Shown piece by piece: positions 30,947-40,477 of a DNA stretch of 64,000 bases. This DNA comes from Pinirhizobacter soli (lineage in GTDB: Bacteria > Pseudomonadota > Gammaproteobacteria > Xanthomonadales > Rhodanobacteraceae): NCBI RefSeq assembly GCF_015905305.1, contig NZ_JADZLQ010000004.1, forward strand, positions 186,001-250,000. Reading direction: 5' to 3'. The position numbers and the translations under genes were made by a program. Below the pieces are notes generated by a model. That model worked only from the letters and a program-made list of their open reading frames with translations. It did no database searches and was not told the DNA's origin. Every line of letters begins with the position of its first letter. Position 1 is the first letter of the stretch.

Positions 30947-31476
30947 CGCTGGCCTCCCTGGCTGTCGTCACCCGCGGGCGGGACGGTGCTCTCGGCCGGT
31001 GAGGGCAAGGTCATCTCGGTTTCCTGGACATTGCCCGGCGGCGGCGACACCGGCTGCTGGGCCTGGTTCTCGGCATCGGCCTGGGCTTGCGACAGCTCGG
31101 AGCGAAGCCTGCCGTTTTCCGCGGACTTCGTCGAAATCTGCGATCGAGCGGCTCCCAGGCGGGCCTTCATGGTGGCAACTTCCGCGTCGGCCCGGGACTC
31201 ATCGGCCAGCTGGGCGGCCAGGTCGTACTTGCGGCTGGCCATGGCGCTGGACGCCTGCTGGAACTTGTCCTGGGCGAAACCAAGGTCCACAGGTGCATAA
31301 TCGGCAGCGCCCGCGTCCCGGGCCGTACGCAGCTGGCCTTGCGCCTGGTTCATCTGGCTGTCCGGCGGCGGCACGCTGGCGCAGCCATGCAGCAGCGCGA
31401 CGGCAAGCACCACGGCGGGCAAGCCAAGCAACCGGAGCCGTTTGTAGCCCGGCTTCGGCGAAAAGATGTGGACCAT
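30943..31476 (-). CDS. DUF4398 domain lipoprotein
   Basis: The protein has about 177 residues. The signal peptide ends in the lipobox LLHGC, so it is a predicted lipoprotein. The DUF4398-like part follows (DLGFAQDKFQQASSAMASRKYDLAAQLADES in segments), then a short coiled coil and a Pro-rich acidic tail. Start chosen at the ATG at 31476, with GAGGA seven bases up, rather than the GTG directly before it. It is divergent from pilU with 87 bases between. Some DUF4398 proteins sit beside OmpA-like genes; none is seen here. Confidence 0.78.
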   Translation of the reverse strand: MVHIFSPKPGYKRLRLLGLPAVVLAVALLHGCASVPPPDSQMNQAQGQLRTARDAGAADYAPVDLGFAQDKFQQASSAMASRKYDLAAQLADESRADAEVATMKARLGAARSQISTKSAENGRLRSELSQAQADAENQAQQPVSPPPGNVQETEMTLPSPAESTVPPAGDDSQGGQR

Positions 31477-31563
31477 CACTCGTTCCTCTTACAGTTCTGC
31501 TTGGTATGGTCGATATTGTGGGCAGGCCTAAACATCGAATGCAATGCAATACGGGGGCAAGGC

Positions 31564-32673
31564 GTGGATATTGGGTATTTCCTGAAGCTGATGGTAGACA
31601 AGGGCGCGTCGGACATGTTCCTGACCACGGGCGCTCCCGTGAACATCAAGGTCGAAGGCAAACTCTATCCCCTGGGTAATACCGGCCTTCCCAGCGGCAT
31701 GGTGAAGAAAATCGCCTACTCCCTCATGGACGAAGGCCAGGTCCCCCAGTTCGAGCGCGACCTGGAGCTGAACATGGCCCTGGCCGTGAAGGAAGCCGGC
31801 CGCTTCCGCATCAACGTGTTCAAGCAGCGCGGCGAGCTGGGCATGGTCATCCGTGCCATCAAGAATGACATCCCCAGCGTGCACGAGCTGCGACTGCCGT
31901 CGATCTTCAGCGACCTGATCATGGAGCCCCGCGGGCTTATCCTGGTCGTGGGCGCCACCGGTTCGGGCAAGTCCACCACCCTGGCGGCCATGCTCGACCA
32001 CCGCAACCAGAACAGCTCCGGGCATATCCTTACCGTCGAGGATCCCATCGAATACCTGCACCGCCACAAGCGGTCGATCGTGAACCAGCGCGAAGTGGGC
32101 CTGGATACCCACAGTTACCACGAGGCGCTGAAGAACGCGATGCGTGAAGCGCCCGATGTGATCATGATCGGCGAAATCCGCGACACCGAAACCATGGAAG
32201 CGGCCATTTCCTTCTCGGAAACCGGCCACCTTTGCCTGGCCACGCTGCATTCGAACAATGCCGACCAGACCCTCGAGCGCATCCTGAACTTCTTCCCCGA
32301 ATCGGCACACAAGAACGTGCTGATGAACCTGTCGCTGAACCTGCGCGCGGTGATCAGCCAGCGCCTGGTGCTGGGCAAGGACAACCGCCGCCTGCCGGCC
32401 ACCGAAGTGCTGCTGAACACCCCGTTGATCCGCGACATGATCCGCCGCGGCCAGATCCACGAGGTGAAGGAGGCCATGGACCGCTCGCTGCAGGAAGGCA
32501 TGCAGACCTTCGACCAATCGCTCTACCGCCTGTATCGCGAAGGCCAGATCGAGCTGGAGGAAGCCCTCAACAAGGCCGATTCCCGCGATGGCCTGGCCCT
32601 GAAGATCCGCCTGTCCGAAGGCGCGACAGGCAACGAGTTCGCCTCCAGCGACCCTTACGGCATCGGCGTGTAA
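31564..32673 (+). CDS. pilU: Type IV pilus twitching ATPase PilU
   Basis: The protein has 369 residues, the normal PilT/PilU length. An N-terminal PAS-like half is followed by a RecA-like domain with Walker A GATGSGKST, an Asp box (VEDPIEYLH), Walker B IMIGEIRD and the His box TGHLCLATLHSNNADQ. The C-terminal end (LSEGATGNEF) fits PilU better than PilT. It is an accessory retraction motor at the pilus base. The start is a GTG at 31564 with a purine-rich site upstream; earlier in-frame starts run into the divergent gene. No pilT lies next to it. Its last 19 bases overlap the convergent maiA gene. Confidence 0.9.
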   Translation: MDIGYFLKLMVDKGASDMFLTTGAPVNIKVEGKLYPLGNTGLPSGMVKKIAYSLMDEGQVPQFERDLELNMALAVKEAGRFRINVFKQRGELGMVIRAIKNDIPSVHELRLPSIFSDLIMEPRGLILVVGATGSGKSTTLAAMLDHRNQNSSGHILTVEDPIEYLHRHKRSIVNQREVGLDTHSYHEALKNAMREAPDVIMIGEIRDTETMEAAISFSETGHLCLATLHSNNADQTLERILNFFPESAHKNVLMNLSLNLRAVISQRLVLGKDNRRLPATEVLLNTPLIRDMIRRGQIHEVKEAMDRSLQEGMQTFDQSLYRLYREGQIELEEALNKADSRDGLALKIRLSEGATGNEFASSDPYGIGV

Positions 32674-33314
32674 TCGGGCTGCGCCTCGGGCGCGGCCCTG
32701 GCGAACGCTTCAAGTGCGGCGCAGTTCGCGTCGATGCGGACGATGGCGGGATAGCGCTCCATCGGCACGTTCCAGCGCCGGGCGTTGTACACCTGCGGCA
32801 CCAGGCAGGCGTCGGCCATCCCCGGCGCATCCCCGTGGCAGAAGTGCCCACCGGGGCCGGCGAGCATGCCTTCCAGCGCATCGAAACAGACCGTGATCCA
32901 GTGACGTGTCCAGGCCACTCGCTGTTCCTGGCTGGCGCCCAGTTGTGTGCTTAGCGCATTGAGCGCCCGCAGGTTGGTCAGCGGGGCCGCGTCCGCGGCC
33001 ACGGCCTGGGCCAGGGCGCGCACGCGGGCCCGCCCCAGTGGATCGGCGGGCAGCAAGGGCACCTCCGGCCGCGTTTCCTCCAGGTATTCCATGATCGCCA
33101 GCGACTGCGTCAGCACCGCCGTGCCGTCGATCAGGGTCGGCAGGAGTTCCTGCCGGTTCAAGGCCCGGTAGGCTTCCGCGTGATGCTCCCCACCGTTGGC
33201 CACCAGGTGCACCGGGCGCATCTCGTAGGCGATGCCCTTGAGGTTCAGGGCGATGCGCACGCGATAGGACGCGGAGGATCGCCAATAGCTGTACAGGATA
33301 GGTGAAGGGTTCAT
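32655..33314 (-). CDS. maiA: Maleylacetoacetate isomerase (zeta-class GST)
   Basis: The protein has 219 residues. It is a GST fold whose active-site motif SYWRSSASYRVRIAL contains the SSxSxRVR signature of zeta-class enzymes, followed by LNRQELLPTL and LTQSLAIMEYLEE. It isomerises maleylacetoacetate to fumarylacetoacetate in tyrosine breakdown. Start at the ATG at 33314; another ATG two codons up (33320) is equally possible. It is 15 kb away from the fumarylacetoacetase, hmgA and hppD genes and is divergent from pgk. Confidence 0.9.
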   Translation of the reverse strand: MNPSPILYSYWRSSASYRVRIALNLKGIAYEMRPVHLVANGGEHHAEAYRALNRQELLPTLIDGTAVLTQSLAIMEYLEETRPEVPLLPADPLGRARVRALAQAVAADAAPLTNLRALNALSTQLGASQEQRVAWTRHWITVCFDALEGMLAGPGGHFCHGDAPGMADACLVPQVYNARRWNVPMERYPAIVRIDANCAALEAFARAAPEAQPDYTPMP

Positions 33315-33381
33315 GGGCATTTGCGTTGAGGTCGGCGGGTCCAGACAATAGCGGTTTTCCCCGACCGCTGGAGCTTTCGCA

Positions 33382-34560
33382 ATGTCCGTCACCCGCATGA
33401 GCGACCTCGACCTCCACGGCAAGCGGGTATTGATCCGCGAAGACCTCAACGTACCGGTGAAGGACGGCAAGATCACCTCCACCCAGCGCCTGGATGCTTC
33501 CCTTCCCACCATCCGCGCCGCGAAGGACGCTGGCGCCCGCGTGATGGTGCTCTCGCACCTGGGCCGCCCCAAGGAGGGCCAGTTCGATCCCGAGTCGTCG
33601 CTCGCCCCCGTGGCCGAGTGGCTCGGCAACCAGCTGGGCGGAAAGGTACGGCTGGTGCGCGACTACCTCGATGGCGTGGACGTGGCCGAAGGCGAGGTGG
33701 TGGTGCTGGAGAACTGCCGCATGAACGTGGGCGAAGGCGCCGACGATGAAGCGCTGTCGCGCAAGTACGCGGCGCTGTGCGATGTGTTCGTGATGGATGC
33801 CTTCGGCACCGCGCACCGCGCCCAGGCCTCCACCCATGGCGTGATCCGCTTCGCCCCGGTGGCCGCTGCAGGCCCGCTGCTGTCGGCCGAGCTCGACGCA
33901 CTGGGCAAGGCACTGGAGGCCCCGGCCCGCCCGCTGCTGGCGATCGTGGCGGGTTCGAAGGTATCCACCAAACTCACCTTGCTGGAGAACCTTGCAGGCA
34001 AGATCGACCAGCTGATCGTCGGCGGCGGCATTGCCAATACGTTCATCGCCGCGGCCGGCCACAAGGTGGGCAAGTCGCTGTACGAGGCGGACCTCCTGGA
34101 TGCGGCCAGGAAAGTGATGGCCGACGCCAAGGCGCGTGGCGCCGATGTTCCCGTTCCTACGGACGTGGTGGTAGCCGACAAGTTCTCCGCCGATGCCAAG
34201 GCCACGGTGAAAGGCGTGACCGAGGTAGGCGATGACGACCTGATCCTGGATATCGGGCCCGAAACGTCTGCGCGCTACGCACAAATGATTGCCAAGGCGG
34301 GCACGGTGGTGTGGAACGGTCCGGTGGGCGTGTTCGAATTCGACGCCTTCGGCAAGGGCACCGAAACGCTGGCCCTTGCCATTGCTTCGTCGAAAGCGTT
34401 CTCCATCGCCGGCGGCGGCGACACGCTGGCGGCCGTGGACAAGTACGGCATCGAAAAGGATGTTTCCTACATTTCCACCGGCGGCGGCGCCTTCCTTGAG
34501 TTCCTCGAAGGCAAGGAACTGCCCGCCGTGGCGGCGCTGAAGGCGCGGGGCGGCCAGTGA
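33382..34560 (+). CDS. pgk: Phosphoglycerate kinase
   Basis: The protein has 392 residues, the standard bacterial length. It has [53 protein letters not shown] and [13 protein letters not shown] near the C terminus. It catalyses ATP formation from 1,3-bisphosphoglycerate. GGAG lies eight bases before the ATG at 33382. The next gene begins within its stop (GTGA, 34557-34560). It starts a loose cluster of glycolytic genes on this stretch. Confidence 0.97.
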   Translation: MSVTRMSDLDLHGKRVLIREDLNVPVKDGKITSTQRLDASLPTIRAAKDAGARVMVLSHLGRPKEGQFDPESSLAPVAEWLGNQLGGKVRLVRDYLDGVDVAEGEVVVLENCRMNVGEGADDEALSRKYAALCDVFVMDAFGTAHRAQASTHGVIRFAPVAAAGPLLSAELDALGKALEAPARPLLAIVAGSKVSTKLTLLENLAGKIDQLIVGGGIANTFIAAAGHKVGKSLYEADLLDAARKVMADAKARGADVPVPTDVVVADKFSADAKATVKGVTEVGDDDLILDIGPETSARYAQMIAKAGTVVWNGPVGVFEFDAFGKGTETLALAIASSKAFSIAGGGDTLAAVDKYGIEKDVSYISTGGGAFLEFLEGKELPAVAALKARGGQ

Positions 34561-35186
34561 CGCTTTGCCTGTTCGACCTCGACGGCACGCTGATCGATTC
34601 GGAGCCCGGCATCTTCGGTGGCATCCGCTACGCACTGGGCAAGCTCGATACCGCCGTGCCTGACGAGAGGGCACTGCGGGCGTGGATCGGGCCGCCGCTT
34701 CGCCAGAACTTCGGCGCCCTGCTCGATGCCGAAAGGGTCGAGCAGGCAGTGAAGCACTACCACGTGTATTTCGCCGAACATGGCTGGCAGCAGCGGCGCG
34801 TGTATGACGGCATCCCCGAGGCGCTGGCCGCCATCCATGCCCGGGGTGATCGGCTGGCCGTAGTCACCAGCAAAATCCGCAACCACGCCGAGCGCATCAT
34901 TGCCGACCTGCCCTTCGGGCATCTCTTCGAGCGGGTCTATGCGCCAGGACCTGAAAGCGCGCACAGCCAGAAGGCCAGCATGATCGCAGCGGCGATCGAG
35001 GATTTCGCCAGCCCGCGCGAATCGACGGTGATGGTCGGTGACCGCAGCTTCGACATCGAAGGTGCAGTAGCCAACCACATCGCAAGCGTAGGCGTACTGT
35101 GGGGGTTCGGCGACGAGGCGGAGCTGACCCAGGCGGGCGCTGCGAAGCTTGCCAGCCACCCATCGGAGCTGCCGGGACTTACCTGA
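34557..35186 (+). CDS. HAD-family phosphatase, phosphoglycolate-phosphatase-like
   Basis: The protein has 209 residues. The HAD motif I is [11 protein letters not shown], motif II is in VTSK, and motif III/IV is [12 protein letters not shown]. The cap helical domain lies between residues about 15 and 85 (subfamily IA). The start is a GTG overlapping the pgk stop (GTGA), so it is coupled to a glycolytic gene; removal of phosphoglycolate or another side product is a reasonable inference. The substrate is not determined by the sequence. Confidence 0.83.
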   Translation: MTLCLFDLDGTLIDSEPGIFGGIRYALGKLDTAVPDERALRAWIGPPLRQNFGALLDAERVEQAVKHYHVYFAEHGWQQRRVYDGIPEALAAIHARGDRLAVVTSKIRNHAERIIADLPFGHLFERVYAPGPESAHSQKASMIAAAIEDFASPRESTVMVGDRSFDIEGAVANHIASVGVLWGFGDEAELTQAGAAKLASHPSELPGLT

Positions 35187-35190
35187 GAAA

Positions 35191-35217
35191 GGCGGTGCCG
35201 CTTACAGCGGCACCGCC
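35191..35217 (+). terminator. Perfect 12-base hairpin after the HAD gene
   Basis: GGCGGTGCCGCT / AGCGGCACCGCC with a three-base loop starts four bases after the stop codon of the HAD gene. There is no T-run, only CAAAG, so termination may need Rho or be partial; transcription may continue into the peptidase gene. Confidence 0.55.
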
Positions 35218-35269
35218 AAAGCATTGCGCATAGTGGCTCCCCGCCTTTCGCGGGTTATGGAGCCTTCCC

Positions 35270-36406
35270 ATGCAAGTACGCCTGCTCGCCCTCGCCCTGG
35301 CCTTTGCGCCGGGCCTGTCACTCGCCGCCCCTGACATCCTGGTGTCCCATGCCACGCCAGACGGCAGCGGCGTGGTGCTCGAACGCATGGCGCCCCACGC
35401 CATGGACGCACTTTCCGCGCGGCTTCACCATGACACCGGCCATTGCGGTGGGCTGGTGCAACATGCCGACGAAGCGGATTTCCGCCAATGGATGGCAAAG
35501 CTCAAGTCACCCACGCTCCGTCAGGCGTTAACGCGAAAGATCGACGATGCAGCCAACGTCGGCGCCGTGATGGCACGCCTGGATCCTGGCCGCCTGCTGG
35601 CCATGATCGAGCAACTCTCCACAAACACACCCAACCGCCATTACCGCTCGGAAGCAGGCGTGGCCGCCAGCAACGCCACGGCCGGCCAGTGGCGCTCGAT
35701 CGCCGAAGGGCGCGACGACATCACCGTGTCCACGCTGCCTCTGCCAAACGCGCCGCAATCGACGGTGATCGCGCGCATCGAAGGCAGCGAACGGCCCGGC
35801 GAGATCATCGTGATCGGCTCGCACCTGGATTCCACGTCATCCCTCGCGCAGAACGATCCCCGCGGCTCCGCCCCTGGAGCCGACGACGATGCGTCAGGCG
35901 TGGCAACCGCCACCGAAATACTGCGCGCCATGGTGGAATCCGGTTACCGGCCTAAACGCAGCATCCATTTCATCGCGCACGCTGGCGAGGAAGGCGGCCT
36001 GCTGGGCTCGCGCCAGGTAGCCGCGGACTACCGGCGGCGTGGCGCCAACGTGGTGGGCATGATGCAGCTGGATATGACCGCCAACCAGGGCAGCGCCGAT
36101 GACGTCTACCTGATGACGGACTACACCGACGCGGGACAGAACGACTTCGTCGCGGATCTTGCGCGCACCTACCTGCCGGCGCTTCGCATCGGCCGCGATC
36201 GCTGCGGCTACGGGTGCTCCGATCATGCCTCGTGGTTCGCAGAAGGTTATCCCGCATCCATGCCGTTCGAATCAGGCATGCGCGATGCCAACCGGGCGAT
36301 CCACACCCCACGCGATACCGTGGAAACCTTTGGGGGCCATGCGAACCATGCCATCAAATTCGCCCGGCTGGCCACGGCGTTCGCGGTGGAACTGGCCAAC
36401 GACTAG
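35270..36406 (+). CDS. Secreted M28 family aminopeptidase
   Basis: The protein has 378 residues. A signal peptide ends around SLAAPD. The M28 zinc site is visible as GSHLDSTSS (His and nearby Asp), GADDDASGVA (bridging Asp), HAGEEGGLLGS (catalytic Glu and ligand Glu), QLDMT (Asp) and GCSDHASW (His). About 125 residues precede the peptidase domain and may be a prodomain. It likely trims peptides outside the cytoplasm, as do leucyl aminopeptidases of this family. The four Cys residues could form disulfides. Confidence 0.88.
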   Translation: MQVRLLALALAFAPGLSLAAPDILVSHATPDGSGVVLERMAPHAMDALSARLHHDTGHCGGLVQHADEADFRQWMAKLKSPTLRQALTRKIDDAANVGAVMARLDPGRLLAMIEQLSTNTPNRHYRSEAGVAASNATAGQWRSIAEGRDDITVSTLPLPNAPQSTVIARIEGSERPGEIIVIGSHLDSTSSLAQNDPRGSAPGADDDASGVATATEILRAMVESGYRPKRSIHFIAHAGEEGGLLGSRQVAADYRRRGANVVGMMQLDMTANQGSADDVYLMTDYTDAGQNDFVADLARTYLPALRIGRDRCGYGCSDHASWFAEGYPASMPFESGMRDANRAIHTPRDTVETFGGHANHAIKFARLATAFAVELAND

Positions 36407-36424
36407 GGTGGCGGCCAATGTGCT

Positions 36425-36453
36425 GCGGGGTCGGCATTCAACGCCGACCCCGC
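36425..36453. terminator. GCGGGGTCGGC hairpin between convergent genes
   Basis: The 11-base stem GCGGGGTCGGC / GCCGACCCCGC with a seven-base loop lies between the stop of the peptidase gene and the stop of tkt. It shares its arm with the hairpin at 24665-24693. No T-run follows on either strand. Confidence 0.6.
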
Positions 36454-36459
36454 TTCGTA

Positions 36460-38460
36460 TCAACCAACCAGCTTCTTCACCTTCTCCACCACGTTGGTCA
36501 CGGTGAAGCCGAAATGCTCGAACAGCTGGTTGGCCGGAGCCGACAGGCCGAAGGTGGTCATGCCGATCACGTCGCCGTCCAGGCCCACGTACTTGCGCCA
36601 GTAGTCGACCACACCTGCCTCAATCGCCAGGCGCGCGCGGCACCAGGCCGGCAGCACGCCTTCGCGGTATTCGGTGGTCTGTTCATCGAACACTTCGGTA
36701 CAGGGCATCGACACCACGCGCACCGGGATGCCGTGGTTGGCGAGCTCCGCCGCCGCGTCGGTGGCCAGGCCCACTTCCGAGCCCGTGGCGATGATGATGG
36801 CCTTGAACTGGCCGTCTGCCGGATCGGAAAGGATGTAGCCGCCGCGCTGGACCTGCGCAAGCGTGGTTTCGTCGCGGTGCTGGTGCTTCAGGTTCTGGCG
36901 CGAGAAAACCAGGCACGAGGGGCCGTGGCTGCGTTCGACGGCCATCTTCCAGGCCACCGCGGTTTCCACCGTGTCGCAAGGGCGCCACAGGTTGTTGTTG
37001 GGGATCAGGCGCAAGGTGGCCATGTGTTCGATGGGCTGGTGCGTCGGGCCATCCTCGCCCAGGCCGATCGAATCATGCGTATACACATGGATCGAATGGG
37101 CCGGGATCAGGCACGACATGCGTACCGCATTGCGTGCGTAGTCGGAGAACACCAGGAAGGTGGCGTCGTAGGGAATGAAGCCGCCATGCAGCGCCAGGCC
37201 GTTGCCGATGGCCGTCATGCCGAACTCGCGCACGCCGTAGTGGATGTAGTTGGCATCCGGGCTCTGGTGGTTGACGGGCTTGGAGCCCTTCCAGATGGTC
37301 AGGTTCGATGGTGCCAGGTCCGCCGAGCCGCCGATCAGTTCCGGCAGCAACGGGCCGAAGGCATCGAGCGTGTTCTGCGATGCCTTGCGCGAGGCGATGG
37401 TTGCGCCTTCGGCCTGCACCTTGCGCACGAAGGCCATCGAATGATCCGACCAGTTCGTCGGCAACGTGCCGCTGATGCGGCGCTTGAGCTCCTCGGCCAG
37501 TTCCGGGAATGCCTTGGCATAGGCGTTGAATGCTTCGTTCCATTCGGCCTCGCGCCGGGCGCCGGCTTCGCGCGCGTCGTAGGCGGCGTAGATCTCGGCG
37601 GGCACTTCGAACGGCGGGTAGTTCCAGCCCAGCTGCTTGCGTGCCGCGGCCACTTCGTCTTTGCCCAGTGCCGCGCCGTGGCTGGATTCCTTGCCTTCCT
37701 TGTTGGGCGAGCCGAAGCCGATGATGGTGCGGCAGATGAGCAATGTGGGCTTGTCGCCCTGCGCGGTGGCCTTGGTCAGGGCCTTCTTGACCGCATCGGC
37801 GTCGTGGCCGTCGATATCGGCGATGACGTTCCAGCCGTAGGCCTTGAAACGCGCGGCGGTGTCGTCGGTGAACCAGTCATGCACTTCGCCGTCGATGGAG
37901 ATGCCGTTGTCGTCGTAGATGGCAATGAGCTTGCCCAGCTTCAGCGTACCGGCCAGCGAGGCCACTTCATGCGAGACGCCTTCCATCATGCAGCCATCGC
38001 CCATGAACACATAGGTGTGGTGATCGACGATGGTATGGCCCGGCTTGTTGAAGCGCGCGGCCAGTACCTGCTCGGCCAGCGCGAAGCCCACGGCGTTAGC
38101 AAGTCCCTGGCCCAACGGGCCGGTGGTGGTCTCGACACCTGGCGTTTCGGAATATTCCGGATGACCCGCGGTGCGCGAGTGCAGCTGGCGGAAGTTCTTC
38201 AGCTCGTGGATCGGCAGGTCGTAGCCGGCCAGGTGAAGCAGCGAGTACTGCAGCATCGAACCGTGGCCGTTGGACAACAGGAAGCGATCACGGTTGAACC
38301 ACTTAGGGTGCGAAGGGTTGTGGCGGAGGAAATCGTTCCACAGCACTTCAGCGATATCGGCCATGCCCATGGGCATGCCAGGGTGGCCGGAATTGGCCGC
38401 CTCGACGGCGTCCATCGACAATGCACGGACGGCGTTGGCAAGCTCGCGGCGGGTTGTCAT
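36460..38460 (-). CDS. tkt: Transketolase
   Basis: The protein has 666 residues. It has [13 protein letters not shown] near the N terminus, [13 protein letters not shown], the thiamine diphosphate-binding [29 protein letters not shown], and in the second domain [15 protein letters not shown] and [18 protein letters not shown]. It transfers two-carbon units in the pentose phosphate pathway. It faces the peptidase gene and starts a 610-base gap upstream. It belongs with pgk, fba, pyk and gapA to a dispersed central-carbon cluster. Confidence 0.97.
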   Translation of the reverse strand: MTTRRELANAVRALSMDAVEAANSGHPGMPMGMADIAEVLWNDFLRHNPSHPKWFNRDRFLLSNGHGSMLQYSLLHLAGYDLPIHELKNFRQLHSRTAGHPEYSETPGVETTTGPLGQGLANAVGFALAEQVLAARFNKPGHTIVDHHTYVFMGDGCMMEGVSHEVASLAGTLKLGKLIAIYDDNGISIDGEVHDWFTDDTAARFKAYGWNVIADIDGHDADAVKKALTKATAQGDKPTLLICRTIIGFGSPNKEGKESSHGAALGKDEVAAARKQLGWNYPPFEVPAEIYAAYDAREAGARREAEWNEAFNAYAKAFPELAEELKRRISGTLPTNWSDHSMAFVRKVQAEGATIASRKASQNTLDAFGPLLPELIGGSADLAPSNLTIWKGSKPVNHQSPDANYIHYGVREFGMTAIGNGLALHGGFIPYDATFLVFSDYARNAVRMSCLIPAHSIHVYTHDSIGLGEDGPTHQPIEHMATLRLIPNNNLWRPCDTVETAVAWKMAVERSHGPSCLVFSRQNLKHQHRDETTLAQVQRGGYILSDPADGQFKAIIIATGSEVGLATDAAAELANHGIPVRVVSMPCTEVFDEQTTEYREGVLPAWCRARLAIEAGVVDYWRKYVGLDGDVIGMTTFGLSAPANQLFEHFGFTVTNVVEKVKKLVG

Positions 38461-39070
38461 GGCTCAGGTCTCCAAAGGGCGGTGGTAAAGCGCTTATTGT
38501 CGCCGATCAGCGTGACGAAGTCGCATCCGAAAGCGGCGCGATAGACCTTTGGATCGCCTTGCGTCCATCCAGCATCCTTCGATGCATCGGTTTGCCCAAG
38601 GCGCCTGGAACTTAACTTCGCCTTAATCTTCCAGGCCGACGTAAGCGAACTCTTCAGCTACGTTCTTTTCTAATGGCCACCGTTCCAGCGATATGTGGAC
38701 ACGGTTTCGCATCGCTCCCCACGATGCGCGGCCTTTTCAAGAAAGTACGGAGATTTCGCTTTACTTACGAAGAAAAACAATTCGGACCGGCTCACGACCC
38801 CACCGTGTAACCGGAACACCGCGCCTGGCGCAACAGCTAAACCCCCGCTTGATTTCCCATTGCAACGTAGGCCAGGCCTTGTGCCTGCCTCGTGCCAGGG
38901 AAGGCTTTTTCACGACGCGTCGATTAACCAATTCTTAATGAAATATCGGTGCGAAGTGGAATTCGAAATGGCAGGAGCCATCTAACCGGAGCGACATCGC
39001 CATAGAGCGATACGCCCGGCCCGAGACGCGAACCCCCGCGTCCCGGGAACTATCTGGAGTTATGTCCCCC
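38461..39070. other. Long divergent noncoding region between tkt and an outer-membrane protein gene
   Basis: This 610-base stretch is the longest gap in the window and is visibly richer in A/T than its neighbours, for example 38650-38780 and 38910-38970. It must hold the promoters for tkt and for the barrel gene. An ATTAA / TTAAT inverted repeat occurs near 38922-38938. Short open frames here have no ribosome site or codon pattern to support them. A long leader or small RNA is possible but not demonstrated. Confidence 0.6.
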
Positions 39071-39796
39071 ATGAAAAAGACCCTACTGGCCCTTGGCCTC
39101 GCGTCCCTCGGCTTCGCCGCTCTTCCGGCCCTCGCCCAGGACAGCGCCGCACCCAGCGGTAACTACATGCCCAACCAGTCCGTCGGCAGTGGCAACTGGT
39201 TCATCGGCGCCAATGTCGGCCGCACCAACGGCACCAATGAAGGTGGCTTTGGCAGCGACAAGAGCGGCTTCAATTTCTTCAAGGGCGACCAGGATCGCCG
39301 CACCGGTTACGGCGTGCTCGGCGGTTATCGCTGGAAGGTCGGCAACGACCTGGGCCTGGGTGCGGAGCTGGGTTACACCGACCTTGGCAACTACCGCGTC
39401 CGCAACGTGTTCAATAGCAATGACGTCAACCAGACCAGCCAGACCAACGCGCTGCGTGGTTGGATGGCCGGCGTGAACGGCAAGCTCAACCTGGTGCCGG
39501 GCTGGTACATCTCCGCGCACGGCGGCTTCTTCTATGCCAACAACAACCGCCAGAACTTCCTGCAGGGTGCCGATCCGTCGATGGGCTTCACCTCCGACAG
39601 CCGCGCGCACCGCGGTAGCTGGTACGGCGGTATCGGTACCGGTTGGGATATCAACGACCACTTCAGCGCTGGCGTGGCGTACGACTACTTCCACGCCAAT
39701 GCCGGCAAGCTGCGCAACGATGTCACCGGCGCCACCGCATCTGACTACAAGCGTTCCACCGGCATCGTCTCGCTGTCCGGCGAATACCGCTTCTGA
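39071..39796 (+). CDS. Outer-membrane beta-barrel protein (OmpW/Ail-like)
   Basis: The protein has 241 residues. It has a signal peptide (MKKTLLALGLASLGF...ALAQD), then alternating amphipathic strands and a terminal EYRF ending in Phe, typical of outer-membrane barrels. Patterns such as GVLGGYRWKVGNDLGLGAEL and GWYISAHGG suggest an eight-stranded barrel. Start set at 39071 (GGAG 11 bases up); an ATG three codons upstream has GGAG only two bases away. It is followed by a strong terminator and then a shorter paralogue. Confidence 0.82.
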   Translation: MKKTLLALGLASLGFAALPALAQDSAAPSGNYMPNQSVGSGNWFIGANVGRTNGTNEGGFGSDKSGFNFFKGDQDRRTGYGVLGGYRWKVGNDLGLGAELGYTDLGNYRVRNVFNSNDVNQTSQTNALRGWMAGVNGKLNLVPGWYISAHGGFFYANNNRQNFLQGADPSMGFTSDSRAHRGSWYGGIGTGWDINDHFSAGVAYDYFHANAGKLRNDVTGATASDYKRSTGIVSLSGEYRF

Positions 39797-39804
39797 TCCA
39801 CCCC

Positions 39805-39840
39805 ACGGCCGCGACGTGACGTCGCGGCCGTTTTTCTTTT
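39805..39840 (+). terminator. Intrinsic terminator after the first barrel gene
   Basis: A perfect 12-base stem ACGGCCGCGACG / CGTCGCGGCCGT with a three-base loop is followed by TTTTCTTTT. It begins eight bases after the stop codon and separates the two barrel paralogues. Confidence 0.93.
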
Positions 39841-39865
39841 CCTGTCTTCATTTGTGGAGCATTCC

Positions 39866-40447
39866 ATGCGCAAGATCCTTCTTGTTGCCGCTATCGCCGC
39901 CGGCGCCATAGCCGCACCCGCCTTTGCCCAGAGCACCCATAACGACGGCTGGTTCGTCAATGGCGCGGTGGGCCAGTCCCAGCTCGACCACGGCCGCTAC
40001 GACGGCCACGACACCGCCTACACGGGCAATATCGGCTACCGCTGGGCGTTGAACCCGCAGTTCGCCTGGGGTGTGGAGGCCGGCTACAACGACCTGGGCA
40101 ACATCCACGCGAAGAACATCTTCAATGACAACAACGTGGTCGATCGCAGCAAGAGCCAGCTGCATGGCTGGACGGCGGGCCTGAACGGGCGCTTCAACGT
40201 GGCACCGCAGTGGTATGTCTCCGCACGCGGCGGCATCTACGGCTGGAAGGGCCACGGCACCAGCAACGATGAGAACCCGGTGCGCGAAGGCCTGGACAAG
40301 ACCAGCTGGTATGCCGGTGCCGGTGTCGGCTATGACTTCAGTAACAACGTGAGCCTGGGCATCAATTACGACTACTACGATGCGAAGAAGGACCATGTGG
40401 ACCTGAGCAGCGACGTGGTGTCGGTGCAGGCCGAATACCGCTTCTAA
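39866..40447 (+). CDS. Outer-membrane beta-barrel protein, paralogue of upstream gene
   Basis: The protein has 193 residues. A signal peptide ends AFAQS, and the mature part shares the upstream barrel's features: NDGWFVNGAVGQS, GYRWALNPQFAWGVEAGYNDLGN and a terminal QAEYRF. It is about 50 residues shorter, mainly in the loops. Start chosen at the ATG at 39866, with GGAG six bases up. The strong terminator just upstream means it probably has its own promoter or depends on read-through. The ligand is unknown. Confidence 0.8.
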   Translation: MRKILLVAAIAAGAIAAPAFAQSTHNDGWFVNGAVGQSQLDHGRYDGHDTAYTGNIGYRWALNPQFAWGVEAGYNDLGNIHAKNIFNDNNVVDRSKSQLHGWTAGLNGRFNVAPQWYVSARGGIYGWKGHGTSNDENPVREGLDKTSWYAGAGVGYDFSNNVSLGINYDYYDAKKDHVDLSSDVVSVQAEYRF

Positions 40448-40477
40448 ACACGGTATACCGGGGCCAGGGATGGCTCT

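Noticed and set aside
32710-34674. Long open frame opposite pgk and across maiA
   Set aside because: It spans two clearly recognised genes in the wrong frame or strand and has the low-complexity Arg/Gly/His composition of antisense frames.
36214-38544. Long open frame (over 700 codons) opposite transketolase
   Set aside because: It is antisense to an unmistakable transketolase and reflects high GC at codon third positions. No ribosome site or family pattern was seen.
38693-38985. Short open frames upstream of the barrel gene
   Set aside because: They have no ribosome site, no recognisable protein pattern and overlap each other in two frames.
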